Counted from the first letter of the stretch, positions 8,776-17,515 are shown. The stretch: DNA of 64,000 nucleotides from an uncultured Prevotellaceae bacterium (GCA_900318885.1 ONMN01000003.1:1-64000); one strand, 5' to 3'. A program made the numbers and translations. Notes: generated from the letters alone by a model not told the origin.

Positions 8776-9723
8776 TTACAGTGGATAATCCTCGAAAGCG
8801 TACAGCACGGTGCTCAGATAACGCTCACCGGTATCGGGCAACAGCACCACAATCTTCTTACCCTTGTTCTCCGGACGCTTGGCCACCTGAATAGCTGCAT
8901 AGAGCGCAGCACCAGCAGAAATACCTACCAACAGACCTTCGCTCTGCGCAATCTCACGACCAGTACGGATGGCGTCGTCGTTCTCTACATCGAACACCTC
9001 GTCAATCACGTCAGCATCATAGGTCTTGGGAATGAAACCAGCACCGATACCCTGAATCTTGTGAGGACCACTCTGACCGCCGTTCAACACGGGGCTTGAC
9101 TTCGGCTCTACGGCGATAATTTTCACGTTGGGGTTCTGTTCTTTCAGATATTTACCTGTGCCGCTGATGGTACCACCAGTACCTACGCCACCGATGAAAA
9201 TATCTACTTGTCCATCGGTGTCGCGCCAAATCTCAGGCCCCGTCGTGGCATAGTGCTTAGCGGGGTTGGCGCTGTTCTCGAACTGCTGCAGGATGACTGC
9301 ACCGGGAATAGAGTCGCGCAACTCCTCGGCAGCGCGGATGGCACCAGGCATGCCGTCCTTTCCAGAGGTCAAGCGCACCTCTGCGCCGTAGGCCTTCACA
9401 AGGTTTCTGCGCTCCACGCTCATGGTTTCGGGCATGGTAAGGATAAGGTGGTAGCCCTTGACGGCCGATACCAGTGCCAGTCCTACGCCCGTATTTCCAC
9501 TGGTGGGTTCGATGATGGTGGCGCCGGGCTTCAAAATGCCCTTCTGTTCTGCATCCTCAATCATCGCCAGTGCGATACGGTCCTTCACGCTACCGCCGGG
9601 GTTGAAAAACTCTACTTTGGCAATCACTGGGGTCGCCAGACCCTTTGCCCGTGAATACTTGTTGAGCTCTAGAAGTGGGGTGTTGCCGACGAGCTCAGTC
9701 AGCTGTTTTGCGATCTTTGTCAT
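8776..9723 (-). CDS. cysK: cysteine synthase A (O-acetylserine sulfhydrylase)
   Basis: 315 residues. A PLP enzyme that makes cysteine from O-acetylserine and sulfide. Lys47 in NPGGSVKDR binds PLP; the substrate loop TSGNTG and the glycine loop [12 protein letters not shown] are present, as is the C-terminal [10 protein letters not shown]. Its length is that of CysK. It stands alone between its own long structured leader and a terminator. Together with metY, metF and metH in the next 7 kb it makes a sulfur-amino-acid block. Confidence 0.95.
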   Translation of the reverse strand: MTKIAKQLTELVGNTPLLELNKYSRAKGLATPVIAKVEFFNPGGSVKDRIALAMIEDAEQKGILKPGATIIEPTSGNTGVGLALVSAVKGYHLILTMPETMSVERRNLVKAYGAEVRLTSGKDGMPGAIRAAEELRDSIPGAVILQQFENSANPAKHYATTGPEIWRDTDGQVDIFIGGVGTGGTISGTGKYLKEQNPNVKIIAVEPKSSPVLNGGQSGPHKIQGIGAGFIPKTYDADVIDEVFDVENDDAIRTGREIAQSEGLLVGISAGAALYAAIQVAKRPENKGKKIVVLLPDTGERYLSTVLYAFEDYPL

Positions 9724-9912
9724 AATCCTTACCTTATTAAATTAATAATATAATGTTTCTTACTTTTTTACCTTTTTACTTTTAAATCACGCTGCAAGGT
9801 CAGTGCAAGCCGAACGCAATCGAATTCATTCGAATTGCTGAGGCGCCGCCTGAGCTCGCTGACGAATCTTGAATTCGTCTGCAAAGGTACGGCGATTTTT
9901 TCATTCCCACAA
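9724..9912 (-). promoter_or_regulatory. cysK promoter and structured 5' leader
   Basis: TACCTTTG (minus, 9889-9882) with TTG 20 bases upstream gives a leader of about 150 bases. Read toward cysK it holds the hairpin GACGAATTCAAGATTCGTC, a GC-rich partial palindrome (AGGCGGCGCCT), a third hairpin CAATTCGAATGAATTCGATTG, and then 8-base repeats of the AAAAGTAA type next to the ATG. I cannot match it to a known riboswitch. The remainder of the gap to 10022 shows nothing recognisable. Confidence 0.5.
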
Positions 9913-10022
9913 TACCATTGATACGTCATTCGCATACCATGTTTATGGTATATTGCAGATTTTCAAGTATGGGCTGTCTAGCGATAGTAGGCAGTTGAAG
10001 GGGTTGTATTCAGTTAGGTTTC

Positions 10023-10667
10023 CTATATGTAAAACTCCGAGGAATCGACCAGTCCAGCTCGTAAGGCATACTTGATGACTTCGTGAGCGGTGTTGACGCC
10101 CAGTTTGCGGAAGATGTTTTTGCGGTGGGTGGTGATGGTATGGACACTGGAGAAGCGTTCGGCGGCAATCTCCTTGGTGGACTTGCCCTGAGCGATGGCG
10201 CGGACTATCTCCGTCTCCGTTTCGGTCAGGATACTGGGACGTTCTTCCTCGACCTGCTGTTGGTTGATGATAACTTCCAAAGCGCGCTGACTGATGTAAC
10301 GCTGGTGGCGGGAGACGGTCTGCAGGGCCTCGCGCACCTCGCTGAGCGGTCCGTCCTTGAAGATGATGCTAAACTGATGGGAGGAATAAACCATTTGCCG
10401 GATGAAGGCGGGTGTCAGTTCGTCGCTGACGAGTATCCACTCCGACAGTGCGAAACGTTCACCGATGATGAGCAGTTGTTCGGCATCGGCAAAGTCGAAC
10501 AGCGTGAAGTCAAGCAGCACGGTGGCGTCCTCGTGCTCCTTTAAGAGCTCTACGAGGCCAGCCCTGTCGGTGGCCACGTAAAGTGTATTTTCTTCGTCCT
10601 GCTTAATCAGGCTTATCAGCGCAAGGCGCGTCAGTTCCTGATTGTCTGCTAAAATATATTTTCCCAT
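10023..10667 (-). CDS. LuxR/NarL-type response regulator
   Basis: 214 residues from ATG 10667; a TTG three codons upstream is part of the promoter box and is not a likely start. The N-terminal half is a receiver-like domain (KYILADNQELTRLALISLI; candidate phospho-acceptor Asp in VLLDFTLFDF) but the first acidic pair is reduced to AD. The C-terminal half is a typical LuxR helix-turn-helix (LTETETEIVRAIAQGKSTKEIAAERFSSVHTITTHRKNIFRKLGV). No histidine kinase is adjacent. Targets are unknown. The DNA suggests a leaderless or almost leaderless mRNA (see promoter). Confidence 0.85.
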   Translation of the reverse strand: MGKYILADNQELTRLALISLIKQDEENTLYVATDRAGLVELLKEHEDATVLLDFTLFDFADAEQLLIIGERFALSEWILVSDELTPAFIRQMVYSSHQFSIIFKDGPLSEVREALQTVSRHQRYISQRALEVIINQQQVEEERPSILTETETEIVRAIAQGKSTKEIAAERFSSVHTITTHRKNIFRKLGVNTAHEVIKYALRAGLVDSSEFYI

Positions 10668-10673
10668 CGCATG

Positions 10674-10705
10674 CAAAGGTACGAATAAATTCTGTAATTC
10701 TCAAA
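10674..10705 (-). promoter_or_regulatory. promoter of the LuxR-type gene, touching its start codon
   Basis: TTTG (10705-10702), 20 bases, TACCTTTG (10681-10674), all matching the consensus. The ATG lies only 6 bases after the box, roughly where transcription should begin. Confidence 0.7.
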
Positions 10706-10716
10706 TTCTTGAGAGA

Positions 10717-12003
10717 TTAAATCTTGTCGAGTGCCTGCGACAAATCAGCGATGATGTCGTCGATGTGCTCCGTGCCGATGCTGAGGCGGACGGTCGAGGG
10801 CGTGATGTGCTGCTCAGCCAGCTCCTCGGGCGAGAGCTGTGAGTGGGTAGTGGTGTAGGGATGAATCACCAGACTCTTCACGTCAGCCACGTTAGCCAAC
10901 AGCGAGAAGATCTGCAGGGCGTCGATGAACTTCCAGGCCTCTTCCTGACCGCCCTTGATCTCGAAGGTGAAGATGGAGGCGCCACCGTTGGGGAAGTACT
11001 TCTGATAGAGTTTGTGGTCGTGATGGCTCTCGAGGGCTGGATGGTTCACTTTGGCCACCTTGGGATGGTTGGCGAGGAAATCGACCACCTTTAGGGCATT
11101 CTCCACATGACGCTCTACGCGCAGACTCAGTGTCTCAACACCCTGCAAGAGGATGAAGGCGTTGAAGGGTGAGATGGCTGCACCGGTATCACGCAGAATC
11201 ACGGCACGGATGCGGGTAACGTAAGCCGCAGCACCGACAGCGTCGGCGAATACGATGCCGTGATACGAGGGGTCGGGCTTGGAGAGTGTGGGGAACTTGT
11301 CGTTCTGCTTCCAGTCGAACTTACCACCGTCGACGATGACACCACCAAGACTTGAACCGTGACCACCCAAGAACTTCGTAGCGGAGTGGACAACGATGTC
11401 AGCACCGTGCTCCAGCGGACGGATGAGGTAAGGTGTGCCAAACGTGTTGTCGACGATGAACGGAATGCCGTGCTTGTGAGCCACTGCTGCTACACCTTCC
11501 AGGTCGAGCACGTCGCTGTTGGGGTTGCCGAAAGTCTCGGCATATACTACTTTTGTGTTGGGCTTGATGGCGGCTTCGAGAGCGTCGAGGTCGTTCACAT
11601 TAATAATAGTGTTCGTGATGCCCTGCGTTGCCAGCGTGTGGGTAATGAGGTTGTAGGAACCGCCATAGAGGTTGTCGGCAGCCACGATGTGATCACCATT
11701 CTGCACAATGTTCTGCAGGGCATACGTGATGGCAGCTGCACCAGAAGCTACAGCCAACCCTGCCACACCACCTTCAAGGGCAGCGACGCGGTCCTCGAAC
11801 ACGCCCTGAGTCGAGTTGGTCAGACGACCATAGATATTACCTGCATCGCGAAGACCGAAGCGGTCGGCAGCGTGCTGAGAATTGTGGAACACATACGACG
11901 TGGTCTGATAGATGGGCACGGCGCGAGCGTCAGTTGCGGGGTCAGCCTGTTCTTGGCCTACATGGAGTTGCAAAGTCTCGAATTTGTAATTGTTCTTACT
12001 CAT
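10717..12003 (-). CDS. metY: O-acetylhomoserine sulfhydrylase (MetY-type)
   Basis: 428 residues. A PLP enzyme of the Cys/Met metabolism family that makes homocysteine from O-acetylhomoserine and sulfide. Start FETLQLHVGQEQADPATDARAVPIYQTTSYVF and the PLP lysine Lys210 in HSATKFLGGHG are typical; the length (about 430) fits MetY rather than the shorter MetB/MetC (about 380-400). Its product is the substrate of MetH encoded 1.2 kb away. The promoter shares a 63-bp element with that of metH, so the two are probably co-regulated. Confidence 0.92.
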   Translation of the reverse strand: MSKNNYKFETLQLHVGQEQADPATDARAVPIYQTTSYVFHNSQHAADRFGLRDAGNIYGRLTNSTQGVFEDRVAALEGGVAGLAVASGAAAITYALQNIVQNGDHIVAADNLYGGSYNLITHTLATQGITNTIINVNDLDALEAAIKPNTKVVYAETFGNPNSDVLDLEGVAAVAHKHGIPFIVDNTFGTPYLIRPLEHGADIVVHSATKFLGGHGSSLGGVIVDGGKFDWKQNDKFPTLSKPDPSYHGIVFADAVGAAAYVTRIRAVILRDTGAAISPFNAFILLQGVETLSLRVERHVENALKVVDFLANHPKVAKVNHPALESHHDHKLYQKYFPNGGASIFTFEIKGGQEEAWKFIDALQIFSLLANVADVKSLVIHPYTTTHSQLSPEELAEQHITPSTVRLSIGTEHIDDIIADLSQALDKI

Positions 12004-12064
12004 AATCTTATCCTTATTTAATTGTTAATAATTTACTTTTTACTGTTTTACTTCTGTTTGACGG

Positions 12065-12127
12065 TGCAAAGGTACGAAGAAAAGAAATATCTTCCAAATT
12101 TCTTGCGAAATCCAGAAGATATTCCTA
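12065..12127 (-). promoter_or_regulatory. metY promoter with shared 'Met element'
   Basis: On the minus strand TTTG (12098-12095), 20 bases, TACCTTTG (12074-12067). The whole block aligns without gaps to 16864-16926 in front of metH; I count 51 of 63 identical bases, including the stretches CCAAATTTCTTG and ATATTCCTA that lie upstream of and across the -33 box. It contains a loose dyad TTCT...AGAA. It is probably an operator. Confidence 0.65.
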
Positions 12128-12201
12128 AAACTTATACTTTTACTTTGCGTTTATTCCAAATTAGGCTCCAAAAATAGGCTTACACAGAATAAAACTCCAA
12201 A

Positions 12202-13158
12202 TTAGAACACTTTTTCCACAATTTGGCACACATTATCGGGCTTTGCCATCGTATAATAATGGATGGCGGGAGCTCCGTGAGCCAACAGATCGCGGCTTTG
12301 TGCGATAGCCCATTCGATGCCCACCTGATAGACGGCATCGGCGGTCTTGGCCTTGTTGATTTCGTTGACCAACGCCTGCGGAATGTCGATATGGAACGAG
12401 CGCGGCAGGAGATCAATCTGACGCTGACTGGAGATAGGCTTGAGACCAGGAATGACGGGAACGGTGATGCCCGCTTCGCGCAGACGGTCGACAAAGCGGA
12501 AGTATTGCTGATTGTCGAAGAACATCTGGGTAACAATATAGTCGGCACCCGCCTCCACCTTCTGCTTCAGGTGTTGGATATCGACATCAAGATTGGCCGC
12601 CTCGAAATGTTTCTCAGGATAAGCCGCCACACCCACGCAGAAATCGGTGGAGAGTCCGTTCTTGACGGTGGGGTCGAGATACTGACCGCCATTCAGGTGG
12701 CGAATCATGGCCACGAGTTCAGAACTGTGGCTGAAACCATCAGGTTCAGGAATGAAGAAGCGCTGTCCGGGAATGGCATCACCACGCAGGGCAACGACAT
12801 TCTGGATACCGAGGAAGTGGAGGTCGAGCAGTTCACTCTCAACACGCGACTGTGAGGCCCCGCCGCAGATGACGTGGGGAACAATCTCGAGATTGGGATA
12901 GCGTCGCATGATGGCCGCCACGATGGCAATAGTACTGGGTCGCTTGGCCAGTGTCATCTTCCTGTACGAGCCGTCGCCATTAGGCACATATTCCACCTCG
13001 TCGCGATGGCAGGTGATATTGATGAACGGTGGCTGGAACTGCATCAGCGGGTCGATGCTGTCGTAGAGACGGCTGACGTCGCTGCCCTTGAGTGGTGGTA
13101 CGAGTTCGAAACTGGCAAAAGGCTTTTGCGAACTATTGAGGATGTCGATGACTTTCAT
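12202..13158 (-). CDS. metF: methylenetetrahydrofolate reductase
   Basis: 318 residues. It reduces 5,10-methylene-THF to 5-methyl-THF, the methyl donor for MetH. The start KVIDILNSSQKPFASFELVPPLKGSD carries the catalytic Glu of the TIM barrel (FELVPP); CHRDEVEY and VALRGDAIPG are the folate/flavin motifs; TQMFFDNQQYFRFVDRLREAGI follows. It lies 37 bases after metH on the same strand, so metH-metF form an operon that supplies both partners of the same reaction. Confidence 0.95.
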   Translation of the reverse strand: MKVIDILNSSQKPFASFELVPPLKGSDVSRLYDSIDPLMQFQPPFINITCHRDEVEYVPNGDGSYRKMTLAKRPSTIAIVAAIMRRYPNLEIVPHVICGGASQSRVESELLDLHFLGIQNVVALRGDAIPGQRFFIPEPDGFSHSSELVAMIRHLNGGQYLDPTVKNGLSTDFCVGVAAYPEKHFEAANLDVDIQHLKQKVEAGADYIVTQMFFDNQQYFRFVDRLREAGITVPVIPGLKPISSQRQIDLLPRSFHIDIPQALVNEINKAKTADAVYQVGIEWAIAQSRDLLAHGAPAIHYYTMAKPDNVCQIVEKVF

Positions 13159-13176
13159 ATTTTTTTCGTTATTTCG

Positions 13177-13200
13177 GGATTACGGGATATCGGGATTACG
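13177..13200 (-). repeat. 8-base repeat across the metH stop codon
   Basis: Read on the minus strand: CGTAATCC, CGATATCC, CGTAATCC, then CGAAATAACG. The TAA of metH (13198-13196) lies in the first unit. The array fills the gap to metF. A related array precedes the DUF5606 gene. Confidence 0.7.
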
Positions 13201-16200
13201 AATTATTTTTTGCGATGTATTTCGATAGCAACTGTTCGCCCTCGGCGATGCTGATGCCGCGACGCTGACAGTAGTCGGCCAACTGAGCCTCATCGATACG
13301 ACCCACAGAGAAGTAGCGGGCTTCGGGGTGACAGATGAACAGACCGCAGATGGCTGTTGAGGGCTGGATGGAGTAATGGTCAGTGAGCGTGATGCCAAGT
13401 TTGTTTTCGGCATCCAGGATGTCAAACACAATGCGCTTCAGCGAGTGGTCGGGGCAGGTGGCATAGCCGAAGGCGACTCTTAGAGGTGAGAGGTGAGAGG
13501 TGAGAGGTGAGAGGTGTGTCTGTTGGAGCCATTCGGCACAGGCCTCCGTGAGGCGGGCACAGATGGCGTGACTCATCAGACGTTCTCCCACCTGAAGGTG
13601 TGAGTGTGGCGCGCAATCGGACTCATCGGCAGGTTGTTGCTTGGGACGAGTGACGATGGTGAAGAGGCCAAGAGGCGAAGGTTGCTGCTCGTCGAAGAAA
13701 TCGGAGAGGCAGAGGAAGTGGCCTGTAGGGCTTTGGCTGCGGAGCATGGGGAGGAGCGCGGGGGATTTCTCGCCGACGGAATCGGCGAGCACACGACCAG
13801 CGGCGAGGACGATGTCGTTGCCACGGCGGATAGCAGGGAGGAAGCGCAGCAGGGCTTTTACCTCGATGCTGCCTTGTTCGATGGCGCGTTGCAGGTATTC
13901 CTTGCCTTCTTGCAGAGTGCGCTCAGCCTCAGGATTCACCAATAGTTGTTGCAGTGTCTCGCCCTTGAAACCCCAGAACAGCAGGAACATGCGCCAGTCG
14001 ATGAGAGGCAATAGGTCGGAGGGCTGAGGGATGAGGGATGAAGATTGTCCTTCGACAGGCTCAGGAGCCGGGATGACGTCTGAGGGATGATGTTCGAAGT
14101 GTGGAGCCTTGCTGTTAGCTTCGGCGTAGGGTGTCAACGGGGCATGGTGCTCCTCGTAGGCATCACGCAAGGTCTGTTGTTCGGCCTTGATCTGGGCTAT
14201 CGTCGTCGCAGCATCCATCTGCAGGTGTTTAGCCAACAGGGATGTCTGTGACGCATCACCACCATACACCACACAACCGTCATAGAGCGGAGCCAGTTTG
14301 ACGGCAGTATGTACGGCCGAGGTCGTGGCACCACCTACGACGATGGGCACTTGTAATCCCTCACGCTGGAAGAGCAGACAGAGTTGTTCCATCTCCTTCA
14401 GCGATGGGGTAATCAGTCCGCTGATTCCCACGAGACACGGTTTCCGTTTCAGTGTTTCTTCCAAGATGGTTTCGTTAGGCACCATCACACCCAGGTCGAT
14501 GACTTCGAAACCATTACAGCTCAGTACGATGCTCACGATATTCTTGCCAATGTCGTGAACGTCACCATTGGCGGTGGCTAGAACCACACAGGGATGTGCC
14601 GTACTGTCGTTGTCTTTAGCATCATCGATATAGGGTTGCAGCAGTGCTACGGCATCCTTCATGACCTTGGCCGATTTCACCACCTGCGGCAGGAACATCT
14701 TTCCCTCGCCAAACAGCTGGCCAATATGTTCCATCGCCTGCATCAGCGGTTGTTCGATGACATCGATGGGACGCCCGTATTTTACTAATGCCTCAGGGAT
14801 GTCCTCAGACAGGTGTTCGCTAACGCCCTTGCTCAGGGCATAGGCCAGTCGTTCCTCGATGGTTTTGGTGCGCCAATCAGCAACCCCGCTGGGAGAACCT
14901 GCGGACTCGCCAGCCGAACTGGCGAGTACAGTAGCAGCGAGGGTGATGAGGCGCTCGGTGGCACCGTCATCGGTATTCAGAATGACATCCTCTACGGCCT
15001 TGAGCAGAGTGGGTTCGATGTCATCGTAGACTTGCAACATGCCAGGATTGACGATGGCCATATCCAGTCCTTCGCGGATTGCGTGATAGAGGAACACGGA
15101 GTGCATGGCCTCGCGTACCTTATTATTACCACGGAAACTGAACGACAGATTGCTCACGCCACCGCTGGTCTTGGCCAAAGGCAGATGTATCTTAATCCAA
15201 CCCACTGCACGGATAAAATCAACGCCGTAGGCCTGATGTTCCTTCAAGCCAGTACCCACGCTGAGGATATTGACGTCGAAAATGATATCCTGAGCAGGGA
15301 ATCCGATGCCCGTCAACAGCTTGTAAGCCCGTTCTGCAACAGCAATCTTACGTTCGTAGGTGGTAGCCTGTCCCTCTTCATCGAAGGCCATCACCACCAC
15401 AGCCGCTCCCAAGCGACGCAGTTCACGGGCCTTACCGATGAAAGCCTCCTCGCCATTCTTCAGACTGATGGAGTTGACGATACACTTTCCCTGTGCATTC
15501 TTCAGACCAGCTAGAATGGTGTCCCAATCGCTGGAGTCAATCATCAGCACCGAACGACATACGGCAGGGTCGTTGGCGATATAGCGGCAGAAGGTCTGCA
15601 TCTCCTCACGGCTGTCAAGCATAGCGTCATCCATGTTGATGTCGATGATGGAGGCACCGCCTTCTATCTGATGGCGCGCCACGGTCATCGCCTCCTCGTA
15701 TTTCTTCTCGGCTATCAGTCGGGCAAATTTCCTTGAGCCAGCCACGTTAGTACGTTCACCAACATTGGTAAAGTTACGTGTTTCCTTGTCCACCAACAGC
15801 GGTTCCAAACCCGAGAGCCAAAGTTTAGAGGTGAGGGGTGAGGGATGAGAGGTAAGAGAAATGTCTCTGGGTTTTATGTCCTTCAGCGCCTCACTGATGG
15901 CACGGATATGTTCCTCGTTGGTACCACAACAGCCTCCAGCGATATTCAATAGACCATCCTCCGCCATCTGACGCAGATGACCGGCCGTATAGCTCGGCAA
16001 CTCATCGTATTCACCCATTTCGTTGGGCAGTCCGGCATTGGGATATAACGACAGGAACACAGGAATACGACTTGACAGTTGTTCGACGAACGGTCGTAAG
16101 TCCGTCACGCCAAACGAGCAGTTCAATCCGAAACTCAACAGGTGAGGATAATGACTGATACTGATATAGAAAGCCTCCAGCGTCTGACCCGTCAACGTGC

Positions 16201-16855
16201 GTCCGCTGCGGTCGTTGATGGTTGCCGAGACCATGACCGGAATTGCGCTGCCCGTCTCTTCGTTGAGTTGCTGGACGGCATAAAGTGCCGCCTTGGTATT
16301 CAAGGCATCGAAGCACGTCTCTATCAGCAACACGTCTGCCCCACCCGCTATCAGTGCCTCCGCCTGTTCGTGATAGGCTACTGCCATCTCGTCGAAAGAG
16401 GTGCCACGATAACCCGGATTATTCATGTCGGAAGCCAACGACAGCGATCTTGAAGTTGGTCCCATCGAGCCAGCCACGAAAATATGACGACTGACATTTG
16501 AGGCATTGAAGCTGTCAGCCACCTGCCGGGCAATGCGTGCTCCCTCGAAAGCCATCTCGCGGGCATAGTCCTCACAGCCATATTCATGTTGACTGATACG
16601 ATTTGCCGAGAAAGTATTGGTAGTGATGATGTCAGCACCGGCTTCGACATACTGACGGTGAATGTCGCTGATAACCGTCGGAGCCGTCAGACAGAGCACG
16701 TCGTTGTTTCCCACGAGCGATACCGGCCACTGGGCAAAGCGTCCCTGATGATAGCTGTCGGGCGTCAGTCCCTGCGACTGAATCTTCGTGCCCATCGCAC
16801 CATCCAGAATGAGTATTCGTTGTCGTAAACGTTCTACGATGTCCATTTTATTCAT
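13196..16855 (-). CDS. metH: cobalamin-dependent methionine synthase
   Basis: 1219 residues from ATG 16855 (ATG 16846 is also possible; an earlier in-frame start lies upstream of the promoter). It transfers methyl from 5-methyl-THF to homocysteine. Domains in order: homocysteine domain with zinc cysteines (GLNCSFGV, GGCCGT) to about 330; pterin-binding domain about 350-620; cap and B12 domain with the axial His in GDVHDIGKNI, about 650-900; activation domain to the end. Three repeat insertions lie at the linker near 334, the linker near 920-945 and inside the activation domain near 1113-1124. The size is close to the 1227 residues of E. coli MetH, so B12 supply is needed. Confidence 0.95.
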   Translation of the reverse strand: MNKMDIVERLRQRILILDGAMGTKIQSQGLTPDSYHQGRFAQWPVSLVGNNDVLCLTAPTVISDIHRQYVEAGADIITTNTFSANRISQHEYGCEDYAREMAFEGARIARQVADSFNASNVSRHIFVAGSMGPTSRSLSLASDMNNPGYRGTSFDEMAVAYHEQAEALIAGGADVLLIETCFDALNTKAALYAVQQLNEETGSAIPVMVSATINDRSGRTLTGQTLEAFYISISHYPHLLSFGLNCSFGVTDLRPFVEQLSSRIPVFLSLYPNAGLPNEMGEYDELPSYTAGHLRQMAEDGLLNIAGGCCGTNEEHIRAISEALKDIKPRDISLTSHPSPLTSKLWLSGLEPLLVDKETRNFTNVGERTNVAGSRKFARLIAEKKYEEAMTVARHQIEGGASIIDINMDDAMLDSREEMQTFCRYIANDPAVCRSVLMIDSSDWDTILAGLKNAQGKCIVNSISLKNGEEAFIGKARELRRLGAAVVVMAFDEEGQATTYERKIAVAERAYKLLTGIGFPAQDIIFDVNILSVGTGLKEHQAYGVDFIRAVGWIKIHLPLAKTSGGVSNLSFSFRGNNKVREAMHSVFLYHAIREGLDMAIVNPGMLQVYDDIEPTLLKAVEDVILNTDDGATERLITLAATVLASSAGESAGSPSGVADWRTKTIEERLAYALSKGVSEHLSEDIPEALVKYGRPIDVIEQPLMQAMEHIGQLFGEGKMFLPQVVKSAKVMKDAVALLQPYIDDAKDNDSTAHPCVVLATANGDVHDIGKNIVSIVLSCNGFEVIDLGVMVPNETILEETLKRKPCLVGISGLITPSLKEMEQLCLLFQREGLQVPIVVGGATTSAVHTAVKLAPLYDGCVVYGGDASQTSLLAKHLQMDAATTIAQIKAEQQTLRDAYEEHHAPLTPYAEANSKAPHFEHHPSDVIPAPEPVEGQSSSLIPQPSDLLPLIDWRMFLLFWGFKGETLQQLLVNPEAERTLQEGKEYLQRAIEQGSIEVKALLRFLPAIRRGNDIVLAAGRVLADSVGEKSPALLPMLRSQSPTGHFLCLSDFFDEQQPSPLGLFTIVTRPKQQPADESDCAPHSHLQVGERLMSHAICARLTEACAEWLQQTHLSPLTSHLSPLRVAFGYATCPDHSLKRIVFDILDAENKLGITLTDHYSIQPSTAICGLFICHPEARYFSVGRIDEAQLADYCQRRGISIAEGEQLLSKYIAKNNS
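13482..13516 (+). repeat. 7-base perfect repeat in metH (5 units)
   Basis: AGAGGTG repeated five times (CACCTCT in the coding sense). It encodes Leu/Ser/Pro/Thr/His-rich residues inside the activation domain. Confidence 0.9.
14019..14046 (+). repeat. 7-base repeat in the metH linker (4 units)
   Basis: GAGGGCT, GAGGGAT, GAGGGAT, GAAGATT, directly beside the REP-like 17-mer at 14049-14065, between the B12 and activation domains. A further GAGGGAT follows at about 14082-14088. Confidence 0.75.
14049..14065 (+). repeat. REP-like 17-mer within metH
   Basis: CCTTCGACAGGCTCAGG; its complement CCTGAGCCTGTCGAAGG is a short repeat I recall from many unrelated bacterial genomes, where it typically encodes PEPVEG when read through. 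Here it does encode PEPVEG in the metH linker. Confidence 0.6.
15827..15854 (+). repeat. 7-base repeat in the first metH linker (4 units)
   Basis: AGAGGTG, AGGGGTG, AGGGATG, AGAGGTA. It encodes the Leu/Thr/Ser/His/Pro stretch between the homocysteine and pterin domains. Confidence 0.8.
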
Positions 16856-16863
16856 TTTCAACC

Positions 16864-16932
16864 TGCAAAGGTACAAATAATGGCAATATTTACCAAATTT
16901 CTTGTATAATTCAGAAAATATTCCTACATTTG
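16864..16932. promoter_or_regulatory. divergent metH / lrp promoters with shared 'Met element'
   Basis: Toward metH (minus): TTTG 16897-16894, 20 bases, TACCTTTG 16873-16866, giving a leader of only a few bases before ATG 16855. Toward the Lrp gene (plus): TTG 16902-16904, 20 bases, TACATTTG 16925-16932. Bases 16864-16926 are the second copy of the 63-bp element found at metY. A regulator bound here could act on both directions; the Lrp product next door is the first candidate. Confidence 0.65.
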
Positions 16933-17002
16933 CAGTCAAAAAAGAAGAAATATCCCTCAAAAGAAGCATAAATGCTTTTACAATAGAATAAAATTCTAAA
17001 TT

Positions 17003-17467
17003 ATGGCAGAAATATTAGATGAAATTGACTTGCAGATACTGAAAACGCTGCAAAGAAATGCAAAACTGACCACCAAGGAACTGGCTGAAGCCGTGCATCT
17101 GACCCCTACCCCAGTCTTTGAACGTCAGAAACGGCTGGAGAAACATGGCTATATCAAGAAATATGTCGCCGTGCTTGACCCAGAGAAACTAGGACAGGGG
17201 CTTCAGGTGTATTGCAAGGTGAAACTCAAGCAGATCAACCACGAAATTGCAGATGCCTTCGTGCGAAAAATCCAGCGCATCCCTGAGGTTACCGAGTGTT
17301 ACAACACCTCTGGTTCCTACGATTATCTATTAAAAGTCCGTGCACACGACATGAAGCAATATCAGGAGTTTGTGCTCAACAAACTCGGTGAGATTGAGAG
17401 TCTGGCATCCATCGAGAGTACCTTCGTGATGAGTGAGGTAAAGCAAAACTATGGTATCAATTTGTAA
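17003..17467 (+). CDS. Lrp/AsnC-family transcriptional regulator
   Basis: 154 residues. The N-terminal helix-turn-helix is at residues 5-60 (LDEIDLQILKTLQRNAKLTTKELAEAVHLTPTPVFERQKRLEKHGYIKKY), the C-terminal RAM (ACT-like) effector domain at about 70-150, with GSYDYLLKV as its core motif. Members bind amino acids and wrap DNA as octamers. It is transcribed away from metH, and the shared promoter region carries the element also seen at metY, so control of methionine genes is the natural inference. The ligand is not known. Confidence 0.92.
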   Translation: MAEILDEIDLQILKTLQRNAKLTTKELAEAVHLTPTPVFERQKRLEKHGYIKKYVAVLDPEKLGQGLQVYCKVKLKQINHEIADAFVRKIQRIPEVTECYNTSGSYDYLLKVRAHDMKQYQEFVLNKLGEIESLASIESTFVMSEVKQNYGINL

Positions 17468-17483
17468 ATAAATAAGGTTTTAT

Positions 17484-17515
17484 TTTGGGTAATTGCAAAA
17501 AAAACACTACCTTTG
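17484..17515 (+). promoter_or_regulatory. promoter of the nusB operon
   Basis: TTTG 17484-17487, 20 bases, TACCTTTG 17508-17515; nusB starts 37 bases further. Confidence 0.75.

Noticed and set aside
8604..9099. Plus-strand ORFs over the rplY promoter and cysK end
   Set aside because: They overlap a terminator, a promoter and a certain gene, with no domain.
12003..12201. SAM riboswitch before metY
   Set aside because: The predicted transcript start leaves only about 60 leader bases, mostly AT-rich; no SAM-type helices are seen. The same holds at metH, where the leader is a few bases.
14813..15514. Plus-strand ORF (233 aa) opposite metH
   Set aside because: Antisense shadow of conserved MetH sequence.
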